From assembly GCA_964536415.1 (NCBI GenBank), contig CAZHXN010000006.1, positions 1 to 64,000 on the forward strand: DNA of 64,000 nt, given 5' to 3'. The notes beneath the pieces were generated by a model, which saw only the letters and a program-made list of their open reading frames with translations, did no database searches and had not been told where the DNA came from. The DNA comes from Trichothermofontia sp964536415. Lineage in GTDB: Bacteria; Cyanobacteriota; Cyanobacteriia; B231. Both the position numbers and the translations under genes were made by a program. Shown one piece after another: positions 35,051 to 43,416 of the stretch (position 1 is the stretch's first letter; each line of letters starts with the position of its first letter).

Positions 35051-37126
35051 ATGTATAACACAGAAACTCTCCCAGGCAGCCTGTTCAGCGACTTTGACCT
35101 CTACCTCTTTGGTCAAGGCAAACACTATCAGCTTTATGACAAGCTGGGTGCCCACCAGGTCAAACAGAAGGGGGTGACCGGTGTGCATTTTGCCGTTTGG
35201 GCACCGAACGCCTCAGCCGCCAGTGTGGTGGGCGATTTCAACGACTGGGGAGTTGACAAGCATCCCATGCATGCTAATAGCCTGGGGATCTGGGAAATCT
35301 TTATCCCTGATCTCAAGTTGGGCACGATCTATAAATTTGCGATCCGAAGCCAATACAACCACTGGTACTTCAAAACCGACCCCGTAGGCTTTTACCAGGA
35401 ATTACGACCAGCCACGGCGTCGATCGTGGTTGACCTCAGCTACACCTGGCATGACCAGGCATGGCTGGCCCAACGACGGCAAACCGATCCGCTGCAGCAG
35501 CCCATCTCAGTCTATGAGGTTCACCTGGGTTCCTGGTTGCACACCAGTATTGAAAACCCACCACCGGCTGGCGGCACCCCAGTCCCTATCGCCGAAAAGC
35601 CCGGTGCCCGCTTCCTCACCTACCGGGAACTGGCGGATAAACTCCTCCCCTACGTCAAGGAGATGGGCTATACCCACATTGAACTTCTACCCGTGACGGA
35701 GCATCCCTTCGATGGCTCCTGGGGCTATCAAGTGGTGGGCTTTTATGCCCCGACCTCTCGCTTTGGGACGCCCCAAGATTTTATGTATTTTATCGATCGC
35801 TGCCACCAGGAAGGCATCGGTGTTGTCATCGACTGGGTACCGGGTCACTTCCCCAAGGATGCCCACGGTCTTGCCCGTTTTGATGGTACCCACCTTTACG
35901 AACACGCTGACCCCCGCATTGGCGAACACAAGGGCTGGGGGACCTTGGCCTTTAACTATGGTCGCAATGAAGTCCGCAACTTCCTAGTGGCGAGTGCCCT
36001 GTTCTGGTTCGAGAAGTACCACATTGACGGCATTCGCGTGGATGCTGTTGCTTCGATCATCTATCGCGACTATGAACGTCCGGCAGGTCAGTGGTTGCCT
36101 AACCAATATGGAGGCCGCGAAAATATCGAGGGGGTGCAGTTCCTCAAGCAACTGAATGAGGCCATTTTTGAATACTACCCAGGGGCGCTGTCGATCGCTG
36201 AAGAATCCACCACTTGGGCCAACGTTTCGCGCCCCACCGACTGGGATGGCGGCTTGGGCTTCAACTTTAAGTGGAATATGGGCTGGATGAACGACACCCT
36301 CCGCTATTTCCATGCCCACCACGATGAGCGCTCCAACCACCACAACAAACTAACCTTCAGCCTGTTGTACGCCTTCACCGAAAACTTCATGTTGGCCCTC
36401 TCCCACGATGAAGTTGTGCATGGCAAGGGCCACCTCTTCCAGAAAATGCCAGGGGATGACTGGCAGAAGATGGCCAACGTCCGTGCCCTATTTGGCTTCC
36501 TCTATACCCACCCCGGTAAGAAGACCCTGTTCATGGGGATGGAATTTGGTCAAACCCGCGAGTGGAACGTCCACAACGATCTCGACTGGTGGCTGCTCAA
36601 CTATGACCCCCATATTGGTGTTAAGAAATTAGTGCAGGACCTCAACCAGTTGTATCGTCGTGAACCGGCCTTGTATACCAATGACTTCCACTACGACGGC
36701 TTTGAGTGGATCGACTGTAATGATGCTGGACGCAAGATGCTCAGCTTTATCCGCAAGTCCAAGGACTTCCAGGATCAGGTGATTGTTGTGTGTAACTTCA
36801 AACCCCAAGTGGAGCACAATTACTGGCTGGGGGTACGGGAACCGGGTCATTACACGGAACTGCTGAACACCGATGCCCTCTGCTATGGCGGTAGTGATGT
36901 CATCCATCCCAATGGGGTCGAGGCCCGCGAATGGCACCATAGCCCCTGGCCCTATGCCCTGGAAGTGCGGGTGCCGCCCCTAGGCGTGGCGATCTTTAAG
37001 AAGACTTCAACCGTGAGAGCAGTCCCTCCCAATATGGCGGTGGCGACCTCCCAGGCAACGGGTACACCGTTAACCGCCATCCCCGGGGTAAATGGGAATG
37101 GCGCACATGGGGCAGCTTTCCACTAG
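35051..37126 (+). CDS. glgB: 1,4-alpha-glucan branching enzyme
   Basis: A 691-residue cytoplasmic GH13 enzyme that introduces alpha-1,6 branches into glycogen. The N-terminal CBM48 domain (GVTGVHFAVWAPNASAASVVGDFNDW) is single. The catalytic barrel has YEVHLGSWL, GIRVDAVASIIYRDY (Asp nucleophile), LSIAEESTTW (Glu acid/base) and LALSHDEVVHGKG (third Asp). The C-terminal beta domain ends at LGVAIFKK, followed by a 40-residue tail. ATG 35051 is chosen over TTG 35045. Many cyanobacterial GlgBs carry an extra N-terminal domain (about 770 residues); this one is the shorter form. Confidence 0.97.
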   Translation: MYNTETLPGSLFSDFDLYLFGQGKHYQLYDKLGAHQVKQKGVTGVHFAVWAPNASAASVVGDFNDWGVDKHPMHANSLGIWEIFIPDLKLGTIYKFAIRSQYNHWYFKTDPVGFYQELRPATASIVVDLSYTWHDQAWLAQRRQTDPLQQPISVYEVHLGSWLHTSIENPPPAGGTPVPIAEKPGARFLTYRELADKLLPYVKEMGYTHIELLPVTEHPFDGSWGYQVVGFYAPTSRFGTPQDFMYFIDRCHQEGIGVVIDWVPGHFPKDAHGLARFDGTHLYEHADPRIGEHKGWGTLAFNYGRNEVRNFLVASALFWFEKYHIDGIRVDAVASIIYRDYERPAGQWLPNQYGGRENIEGVQFLKQLNEAIFEYYPGALSIAEESTTWANVSRPTDWDGGLGFNFKWNMGWMNDTLRYFHAHHDERSNHHNKLTFSLLYAFTENFMLALSHDEVVHGKGHLFQKMPGDDWQKMANVRALFGFLYTHPGKKTLFMGMEFGQTREWNVHNDLDWWLLNYDPHIGVKKLVQDLNQLYRREPALYTNDFHYDGFEWIDCNDAGRKMLSFIRKSKDFQDQVIVVCNFKPQVEHNYWLGVREPGHYTELLNTDALCYGGSDVIHPNGVEAREWHHSPWPYALEVRVPPLGVAIFKKTSTVRAVPPNMAVATSQATGTPLTAIPGVNGNGAHGAAFH

Positions 37127-37156
37127 ATAGACGAGATCACAGCTGAGGCTGTTACC

Positions 37157-37175
37157 AGGCCGTGTTGGCCTTTTT
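37157..37175 (+). terminator. Probable glgB terminator (first hairpin)
   Basis: AGGCC-GTGTT-GGCCT followed by TTTTGGG lies 30 bp after the glgB stop, the form of a rho-independent terminator. Confidence 0.65.
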
Positions 37176-37181
37176 GGGTAA

Positions 37182-37210
37182 GGGGAGATAGCCATCTTGG
37201 CTGTCCCCCC
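37182..37210 (+). terminator. Second strong hairpin after glgB
   Basis: GGGGAGATAGCC pairs with GGCTGTCCCCCC (one mismatch) around ATCTT and is followed by TTGCTTTT. It backs up the first terminator and may work for either strand. The rest of 37127-37498 holds no gene. Confidence 0.6.
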
Positions 37211-37357
37211 TTGCTTTTGGGCTGTGTTTGGGGTTGTCCCCTCTTGAGTTTTGGACTAGATTTTTGGCCAGGATTAGGTAGCTGGGCCGTTCTGAGCAAG
37301 TAAGCCAGGGAATCCCCCAGTCCCCAAGGCGGGACAAGCAAGCGCAACCCATCACCC

Positions 37358-37395
37358 CATAAAAAATCTCATAAACCATAAAAAATCTCATAAAA
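37358..37395. repeat. 19-bp tandem duplication
   Basis: CATAAAAAATCTCATAAAC is followed directly by a copy differing only in its last base, then part of a third unit. It lies in the spacer between glgB and the converging DUF3155 gene. Confidence 0.85.
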
Positions 37396-37498
37396 AATCT
37401 CGTCACTCCGATGAGGGTAGAGCCACGAGATTCCCGATATTCGGTAAATTTGTATACCACTTTTACAATTTGAGACAGTATACTGCCTTAACAAATAG

Positions 37499-37816
37499 CT
37501 AGCGCAACGGCGATGTCAGGGAGAACTTGTTGGTTTCATCCTCTGGTGTTCGCAAACTGGGAAACAGAAAATGGTTCTCCTCAACGTATTGAGCACCGAA
37601 TAGCCCCTTCTCTGCCCAGAAGTAACGATCGGTGGTATGCTCATTACGCCGAACCAATAGTAAGGCAGGAGGCGTGATTCCCTTATCGTGGATAAACTTA
37701 CGGGCTGCCGTGACAGGTTTATCCTCGCCACTTTCGATGCTATACTGAGGCACCATTTCTAGAATCCGACGTCCCTCCTGACGACGACGACTCTTCCGCT
37801 TACGTCTTCTAGCCAA
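37499..37816 (-). CDS. DUF3155 cyanobacterial protein
   Basis: A 105-residue protein with a very basic N-terminus (MARRRKRKSRRRQEGRRIL) and the conserved GEDKPVTAARKFIHDKGITPPALLLVRRNEHTTDRYFWAEKGLFGAQYVEENHFLFPSL body typical of DUF3155, a family restricted to cyanobacteria. The basic head suggests nucleic-acid or ribosome binding, which is inference. ATG 37816 is used. The upstream 230 bp are AT-rich and likely contain its promoter. Confidence 0.85.
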   Translation of the reverse strand: MARRRKRKSRRRQEGRRILEMVPQYSIESGEDKPVTAARKFIHDKGITPPALLLVRRNEHTTDRYFWAEKGLFGAQYVEENHFLFPSLRTPEDETNKFSLTSPLR

Positions 37817-38048
37817 TGTGCTTACCCTCTCTGACCAACGTTGTGTGTAGTTCCAGATACCAAAACCGTCGCAAGTATATCGATTCGCAATGGAAAATTC
37901 AACTTCTCTTAAACTTTTGACATAAACTGCAAATCCTTTACGCTACAAGCATTTGCGCTACTTATCACTGTAGCGGCGATGAACAGAATGGTCGGCTTTT
38001 TAAAAAAGTTTACATTTTTTTGATATCTTGCTGGGTGAAGGCTCTTGC

Positions 38049-39653
38049 CTATGTCCCCGCATTGTGGCGATCGCGACCCGATCCATAGGTCCAGGCATCT
38101 TGCCAGCGGTGGTAGGTGTATTGGGCATCAGCGGGCAGAAACTTAGTCCAGGGAGCCAGAGTATTGGCGAGGGGAGCCAGGGCTGTGTAGACCCCTAGAT
38201 TGGCATAGTGGCGCGACCAATCCAGGAGGGCGAGCGGGCCTACCTGGGGGAGGAGTTGAAAAATTAAACCAGGATATTGTAGGGCGGCCCGTGATAGGGC
38301 GACGGATAGGGCGGGGAATTGGACTACATCCTGCAAGAAGGGTTTGAGCACCTCCTCTCCGGCGGCGGCCATCACACCAAAAATGGCGTCCAGAAGACGA
38401 TTGATCTGATTGGGATCAGGGGTTTGGCCCAGACGAACACTCATCGTTTGCTGAAACAGCCAGGTCACGGCTAGATTTGGTTGGTAGGGCTGGAGTCCTT
38501 GTAGGGAGCGCCGATCGAGGCGATCGCTGCTGAGCGCTTCTCCAATGCCTGTACTCAGGCGGTGTAAATGGCGCAACATGGCCCCAAACCCACCAAAACT
38601 GAGGGGAGATTGGCTGCTGCTACTGTCTCCGATCGGCAGAATGCGGCCCCAGGGCAGGCGCAAGGGACTTTGGCGATAACTGGGGAAAAAGCCAAAGAGG
38701 GCACGTTGCCACTGTAAATCCGAGAGGGAGACACCCTGGTAGTCCGGCAGGAGTCGTAGGTAATCTTCAAACAATTGGGTCAAGCTGGGGCGATCGGGGT
38801 GGGCATCGACGTAGGTAAACAGGTAGGTGGTCCGGCCATCCCTGGCGGGGAAAGCTTCCCAGAAATATTGGCAGTGGTTCTGGATCGGCGTAAACGAGAC
38901 CAACAAGTCCCCCGTTTCATTCTGGGGAAAGCCACGGGCACAGGTACCCACCACCAGACAAACGCCATCGGGCACTTGCCCCTGACGTGCCTGACGCACG
39001 ATCGGCGAAAAGTGCCCCATTGCGTCCAGCAATAAGCGTCCCCGTAATAGTTCTGGGGCTGGGGCCATCGCCCCGGTTGCCGCCCCCGATCGCGGCATGG
39101 TCTTAACTGCAACGCCATCGGGATGGAGCGTCACCCCCGCAAACGCCGTGTGTTCTAACAAATGGCCACCCGCCGCCAAAAAACGCTGTTTCAAACTTTC
39201 CAGGAGATAGACCGGGTCAACCCCCAAATTCAGCACATCCGCTACCCAATAGTCAGGCCCACCCAGAAAGCTGATCCGGGCAGGGTTATAGGTCGTCGCG
39301 ATCGCCTGTGTGAGTTCATCAGGTGACAATAACCCCAAGTCGAGAAAAACCTGCAACTCCGATCGCGACACATTCCACTCCTGATCGCGACCGCGCAGTG
39401 CCCCCCGTTCGAGCAAGGCCACCCGCCAGCCTTGTTGGGCCAATGCCGCCCCGACAAAAACGCCTAGGGTGCCACCACTGATAATGACATCCCAATCCAC
39501 GGTGCCCAAAGGAGCAGGCTCAGTGTGAACCACTTGGGGAATCGGTAGCTGGTCCTGGCGTAGCGATTGCCAAAGGCGATCGGCCTGAGCCAGTCCCTGC
39601 TGGGGACTGCCCGGTATTTGGGATAAAACCGTATCGGTCAACCAGGGTGGCAT
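38049..39653 (-). CDS. cruP: CruP-type lycopene cyclase-like flavoprotein
   Basis: A 534-residue FAD protein close to cyanobacterial CruP. It has DWDVIISGGTLGVFVGAALAQQGWRVALLERGALRGRDQEWNVSR, ISFLGGPDYWVADVLNLGVDPVYLLESLKQRF and RILPIGDSSSSQSPLSFGGFGAMLRHLHRL. CruA and CruP are paralogs. CruA cyclises lycopene in some cyanobacteria, while CruP has been linked to oxidative-stress protection and its cyclase activity is doubtful. The motif set fits CruP better. ATG 39653 lies divergent to the PEP-CTERM gene. Confidence 0.85.
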   Translation of the reverse strand: MPPWLTDTVLSQIPGSPQQGLAQADRLWQSLRQDQLPIPQVVHTEPAPLGTVDWDVIISGGTLGVFVGAALAQQGWRVALLERGALRGRDQEWNVSRSELQVFLDLGLLSPDELTQAIATTYNPARISFLGGPDYWVADVLNLGVDPVYLLESLKQRFLAAGGHLLEHTAFAGVTLHPDGVAVKTMPRSGAATGAMAPAPELLRGRLLLDAMGHFSPIVRQARQGQVPDGVCLVVGTCARGFPQNETGDLLVSFTPIQNHCQYFWEAFPARDGRTTYLFTYVDAHPDRPSLTQLFEDYLRLLPDYQGVSLSDLQWQRALFGFFPSYRQSPLRLPWGRILPIGDSSSSQSPLSFGGFGAMLRHLHRLSTGIGEALSSDRLDRRSLQGLQPYQPNLAVTWLFQQTMSVRLGQTPDPNQINRLLDAIFGVMAAAGEEVLKPFLQDVVQFPALSVALSRAALQYPGLIFQLLPQVGPLALLDWSRHYANLGVYTALAPLANTLAPWTKFLPADAQYTYHRWQDAWTYGSGRDRHNAGT

Positions 39654-39769
39654 GGAAACTTCACAAAAATATCACAAAAGGTGAGGGCAGCGGTGTTGTC
39701 GCGACCCGATCTGTCGCCCACAATGGAAAGTGTGAACTCATCTTCAACTGTAGGCTGGATGTAAATATT

Positions 39770-40162
39770 ATGAAGCGCTTTTCCAAACAACCCATCCGTC
39801 GCCACGGGCATCCGGCTTCCCTACTCCTGGCACTAGGGGTGCTGGGAGGGGTGGTTGTGGGGCTGATGGGTCCTGCGAGTGCCCAGATCTTCCAAAATGA
39901 TGGGTTAGCTCAATCGACTTCTTCCCAGTCAAATACGTCCTATTACGACAGTTTGTATGCCGGTTATGATGGCTACTCAGGTGAACGGAGCACCGGAACC
40001 TACGGTGCAGAGGGGGTACCGGAGCCTGGAATGTTCGCCGGTCTGTTTTTGGCAGGGGTAGGCTTTACCTATCTACGGCGTCGTAACCACAAAAAGCCTG
40101 AGCAGAACGTATCTACCGAAGCGGTGGGTGATCGGGAGGGGGGAAGCGGCATTCAACTGTGA
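39770..40162 (+). CDS. PEP-CTERM sorting-signal protein, small, exported
   Basis: A 130-residue protein with a basic N-terminus, signal helix (ASLLLALGVLGGVVVGLMGPASAQ), a short Ser/Tyr/Gly-rich body (about 45-85) and the C-terminal PEP-CTERM tripartite signal VPEPGMFAGLFLAGVGFTYLRRRNHKK. PEP-CTERM proteins are cut by exosortase and linked to extracellular polysaccharide. The mature region would be only about 45 residues, very small for this class. A 30-residue polar tail follows the basic cluster, longer than usual. ATG 39770 is chosen. No exosortase gene is in the window. It overlaps the converging gene by 50 bp. Confidence 0.8.
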   Translation: MKRFSKQPIRRHGHPASLLLALGVLGGVVVGLMGPASAQIFQNDGLAQSTSSQSNTSYYDSLYAGYDGYSGERSTGTYGAEGVPEPGMFAGLFLAGVGFTYLRRRNHKKPEQNVSTEAVGDREGGSGIQL

Positions 40163-40487
40163 CCCGCATATTACACCCGGCTTCCCCCGTGGCAATGTAG
40201 GGGATGCCGGTCATGCCACTCACGGCTACCCCAAATTCTAGGGTTACTTTTTCCACCTCGGCGATCGAGAGTTCACGAAACGCATTTAAGGTTGAATCAG
40301 TATAGGCGCGGATCGCGCCTTCAATTTGTTTAAAACTCGGTAGATGGGTTCCGCCACCCTTAGCGCCAGTCCGTTGCGCTTCACCACTGGTAGCCGCCAG
40401 GTTAGGCGGGGGCGAATTGAGATCATCGCGGGTTTCAATGTAAATTTCTGTCCCATCATCCAGCTTGATTGGGGTCAAAGAAGTCAT
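40113..40487 (-). CDS. Trypco1 / CU044_2847-family protein
   Basis: A 124-residue protein with the family pattern: LTPIKLDDGTEIYIETRDD at the start, then IEGAIRAYTDSTLNAFRELSIAEVEKVTLEFGVAVSGMTGIPYIATGEAGCNMRVTVECRF. This family often accompanies trypsin-like proteases or conflict-related NTPase systems and is proposed to act as a modulator or sensor module. No such partner is adjacent here, which is unusual. ATG 40487 is used. It overlaps the 3' end of the PEP-CTERM gene by 50 bp. Confidence 0.8.
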   Translation of the reverse strand: MTSLTPIKLDDGTEIYIETRDDLNSPPPNLAATSGEAQRTGAKGGGTHLPSFKQIEGAIRAYTDSTLNAFRELSIAEVEKVTLEFGVAVSGMTGIPYIATGEAGCNMRVTVECRFPPPDHPPLR

Positions 40488-41183
40488 TTTTATGGCAACC
40501 TTTAGGAGTACATACGGTGTACCCAGCATAAACGCGGTTGCGGGCGGTGCTAAACAGGTTCAGGGACACGAGGGGTGAGTCCCCTCAAATGGCATTGACT
40601 TGAGTCTTTACTTTTGTATTGTTTACTCAACAGATGTATCGTTTTTCTGGCGGGTTGAGTTTCAGCCAGGAAGATATGCTAGGATGCTAACCCCCAGCCA
40701 ACGAGAAATCCAACCTTGGCAGCATCGAAACCTTGACAGCATCGATCAGGGGTAAGGGGGCGGCTAGTTGTGCTCCCGGCATTAGCGGCACTGTTATTGG
40801 TGCAATCAGGGGTTCGTATCCTTGGTATGCATTTTAGCTGTGCCCGAATTGATCTCAATTGATCTTAGCGGCAGGCTGGGTGAGAGGGGGAAACCTTTGG
40901 CTGCGTCAGCTAGTCAGGTAATCAACCTTTACAATTGACCATTGACTGGGGGAGCGTTGTCTTCAGAGCGTTGATGCAAGATACTGGGCCTGGGAAGTTG
41001 CCCCTAGGGGTGCTGACCCAAGTTAGCTAGCTTTAGGCGCGTTCGCCCAGGCAAGTTGGCCCCTTTTGGTGACACCGATCACGCGGTTCTCTGGTAATAA
41101 ATCACCTTTTGGGTGATTCCACATCATATACCCGGCTTTGGAATTGGCCGAAGATAATAAACATAACCCCACTGGTGTATCTT
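40488..41183. other. Gene-poor spacer of about 700 bp
   Basis: No supported gene. It contains a 17-bp tandem duplication (AACCTTGGCAGCATCGA at 40712-40728 and a one-mismatch copy at 40729-40745), an ATTGATCTCAATTGATCT direct repeat near 40850-40866 and several G/C-rich near-palindromes around 40995-41015. No tRNA-like fold was found. Confidence 0.5.
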
Positions 41184-41423
41184 ATGAATCCCTCCCATGC
41201 TATTCGATTACTCGTTGAGAAGGCGCTATATTTCAAGCGGTTGACCCCTGAAATTGAAGCCGCTATCAACCGTGAATTAACCCGATTGGGCTATATCTCA
41301 GACATTGACTATGAGGCCCTAGAGCTTTTGATGGATGAAATGGATGCGGGCCGGATTCAACTGGTGCCGCGATCGTCCTTCCTCAATCAAGATCCCCTGC
41401 TAGGTAGTTTACCTGCTAGGTAG
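41184..41423 (+). CDS. Small conserved cyanobacterial protein, function unknown
   Basis: A 79-residue protein from ATG 41184: MNPSHAIRLLVEKALYFKRL, then a helical region ending MDEMDAGRIQLVPRSS. It looks mostly helical and acidic, similar to small hypothetical proteins I recall from other cyanobacteria. The coding pattern is normal. The last residues LLGSLPAR overlap a small GTAGTTTACCTGCTAGGTAGTTTA repeat at the stop, where TAG follows CCTGCTAGG. No function can be assigned. Confidence 0.6.
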   Translation: MNPSHAIRLLVEKALYFKRLTPEIEAAINRELTRLGYISDIDYEALELLMDEMDAGRIQLVPRSSFLNQDPLLGSLPAR

Positions 41424-41640
41424 TTTATAGTTTTGCATCGCTCAGAATACGCAGAGGCGAACGGCTGATGCCCTTCTGAAGGTTGACCCTGGTTTACAGT
41501 GAGTCGATTCCCCTGCCCCCAACAGGACCTTGGGACCATTTGGGTCCGGTTCGGTTGCAGGCGCTTATCCTGTGGGATACTACAGATCAAGCAGCGAGCA
41601 GACATAATGAGGGGTGCACAAATGATGCGGGCACAAACGC

Positions 41641-41650
41641 NNNNNNNNNN
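41641..41650. other. Assembly gap (10 N)
   Basis: Ten unknown bases mark a scaffold join. Sequence to its right is a truncated coding fragment with AT-rich composition, so the gap hides at least part of a gene. Confidence 0.99.
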
Positions 41651-41716
41651 GAGATTTTAAAGCAGGAAAGAGGTAAAAAACTCGATCCAGCTATTGTTGA
41701 TATATTTGTTGCATAA
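41651..41716 (+). CDS. C-terminal fragment of an HD-GYP-type protein at the assembly gap
   Basis: Immediately after the gap, 21 codons read EILKQERGKKLDPAIVDIFVA and a TAA. This is the characteristic end of HD-GYP response regulators or cyclic-di-GMP phosphodiesterases (IxxxRGxxFDPxIVDxFL). The body of the gene must lie in the gap or be mis-joined. It is noticeably AT-rich against its surroundings and overlaps the converging gene by 26 bp. Confidence 0.6.
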   Translation, partial: EILKQERGKKLDPAIVDIFVA

Positions 41717-42083
41717 AATGGTACAAGTGCTGATAGGCAACATAAGTGGGTGGGTCTAGCTTGGGTGATTCGGGTCCTAATCGGGCTAGCAAGGGTATCA
41801 CGTCCAGATCGAGGGCTGGTTGCACACGAGTCATTGGCCAGAGGAGATCGCTGCCCTGGCGCAAATCATAAATTTCTGCTCCCTCCGCCTGGATGGGGGT
41901 ATTCAGGATTGCAAACGATACTGCCGCCCGTGTAGGGGAATCGAGGGCAGCGAGAGACTTTTCTAGGGCGAGGGGACGCAGCCATAACAGCTGACGATCG
42001 GGGATGACCTGAATAATTTCGGCAAATAGCCGCGCCTGTGCTGCTTGCAAGTAAACGATTTGGTGAGGTTGCCAGTTCATCAT
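41691..42083 (-). CDS. Conserved cyanobacterial protein, function unknown
   Basis: A 130-residue soluble protein: MNWQPHQIVYLQAAQARLFAEIIQVIPDRQLLWLRPLAL, then DLRQGSDLLWPMTRVQPALDLDVIPLLARL and PPTYVAYQHLYHFMQQIYQQ. I recall similar small proteins only in cyanobacteria, without function. It starts ATG 42083, four bases inside the end of the Nudix gene, so the two are translationally coupled. Its 3' end lies close to the assembly gap, so the last codons deserve caution. Confidence 0.7.
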   Translation of the reverse strand: MMNWQPHQIVYLQAAQARLFAEIIQVIPDRQLLWLRPLALEKSLAALDSPTRAAVSFAILNTPIQAEGAEIYDLRQGSDLLWPMTRVQPALDLDVIPLLARLGPESPKLDPPTYVAYQHLYHFMQQIYQQ

Positions 42084-42535
42084 AACGTTTCTGGTTGACC
42101 GCTAGATTGGGAGGTCAGGTAGTGCTGGACCTGGATTAATACGTCACGGCTGCTCGGGTAGGTCAGGCGGTTAAGGGCGTCTTCAAATTTATCCCAACAG
42201 TATGCCTGGATTTCTTTTACTTGGATGGTGACTTGACTGTCCTGGACGATCGCCAGAAAATAGGTGACCCGTTTATCGAGCGGGGTGCCTTTCTTCTGAG
42301 TATAGTAGCGCTCCTGCCAGGAAGGCGTTGCGATCGGGTGATAGTGGGTAATGCCGGTTTCCTCTTCGAACTCACGACAGGCGGTGGCGAGGGGCGTTTC
42401 TCCGGGTTCAGCATGTCCCTTGGGAAATCCCCAGTGCCCCGCACGGTGCTGAATCAGCAGAAACACTGTCTCCTCCCCCTGTGACCGGATGGGAATGATG
42501 CCAAAGGATTGGTCTTGACGCAGGCGGTCAGCCAT
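42080..42535 (-). CDS. Nudix hydrolase (diadenosine tetraphosphatase type)
   Basis: A 151-residue Nudix protein. The Nudix box is GHAEPGETPLATACREFEEETGI (G..5E..REUXEE pattern), preceded by GHWGFPKGHAE, typical of bis(5'-nucleosyl)-tetraphosphatases that remove Ap4A. The C-terminus has YCWDKFEDALNRLTYPSSRDVLIQVQHYL. It acts in the cytoplasm as a housekeeping hydrolase. ATG 42535 is the start. It forms a two-gene unit with the unknown gene ending at 41691. Confidence 0.9.
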   Translation of the reverse strand: MADRLRQDQSFGIIPIRSQGEETVFLLIQHRAGHWGFPKGHAEPGETPLATACREFEEETGITHYHPIATPSWQERYYTQKKGTPLDKRVTYFLAIVQDSQVTIQVKEIQAYCWDKFEDALNRLTYPSSRDVLIQVQHYLTSQSSGQPETL

Positions 42536-42772
42536 CGGGGATCAGTCCTCTAAAATCCATTTGTAAATCCATTCGCAGGCCAGCAACAGCCCCAGTCCAA
42601 TTCTTTCCCAATTCTTTCAAGTTGAGGTGGCGATCGCAATCCGAACGCCCAGTTGCCCTCAGACTATCGCCGGTCTTCTATATCACATCATGGCGCAAAT
42701 ATGTCCTTATCGTCACATTTATTAAAAAATATTCGTTACCATAGGGGTAATCAGCGTTGCAGGAATATCGTT

Positions 42773-43228
42773 ATGGGACTCATTGCTCGGGTTGAAATGC
42801 GCCCTCTGGATTCGATCGCCAGTGGCATGGCGACGTTCTATACCCCCCAGGCCAGCGACGAAACCATGCTGGTGCATATTCCAGCGGGGGCGATCGATGA
42901 TCTGTTTGTGCATCATTTCCAGACGGATCAACTTCTGGTCGTGAAGGGCAGTTTTATCCTGGTGACTTTACAGGAGCGTCGTTATCAGTATTTTGCGCTG
43001 AGCGATCGTCAGCCCCAGGTGGTGAAAATTCCCCCCGGTATTCCCCACGGGGCGATTAACCTCAGTCCGGAAGCTTGTCTGCTAGTCAATGCCGTTCTGC
43101 GGCATGGGCCAACCCATCCCCGCGATTATCGTCCGCTGCGCAAACCGTTTCCCTATGATTGGGAGCGGGTGAAAGCCTTGCAAGCCCAACTGGCCCTTAT
43201 CCGGCCAGCGGTGACGGCGTTCGCGTAA
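42773..43228 (+). CDS. Cupin-fold protein (sugar-epimerase-like)
   Basis: A 151-residue protein from ATG 42773 (AGGA upstream); longer frames to 42653 lack support. It contains the cupin pattern HIPAGAIDDLFVHHFQTDQLLVVKGSFILVTLQ, VVKIPPGIPHGAINLSPEACLLVNAVLRHG and a conserved RPLRKPFPYDWERVKAL end. The fold resembles dTDP-dehydrorhamnose epimerase-like cupins of surface-sugar clusters, but the catalytic residues cannot be confirmed. The next gene on the same strand is a GT39 glycosyltransferase, 190 bp away. Confidence 0.7.
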   Translation: MGLIARVEMRPLDSIASGMATFYTPQASDETMLVHIPAGAIDDLFVHHFQTDQLLVVKGSFILVTLQERRYQYFALSDRQPQVVKIPPGIPHGAINLSPEACLLVNAVLRHGPTHPRDYRPLRKPFPYDWERVKALQAQLALIRPAVTAFA

Positions 43229-43416
43229 GGTCTTCTTTGGTGAATTGCGTAGCCTCCTGCCCAGCAGGCAACCTTTAGCCTGGAGCATGGCGTCGTCTCA
43301 GCACGGGCCAGCCGCTGTGCCCATTGAATCTATCTGGCCACTAGACGATGGGATTGTTGTAAGCGCCTGAGACCTTTAGACTGGATTTTTTCGGTAAAGT
43401 AGGGTCTGGACGATCC

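Noticed and set aside
37152..37460. 102-codon frame after glgB
   Set aside because: It runs through two terminator-like hairpins and a tandem duplication; the translation is not protein-like.
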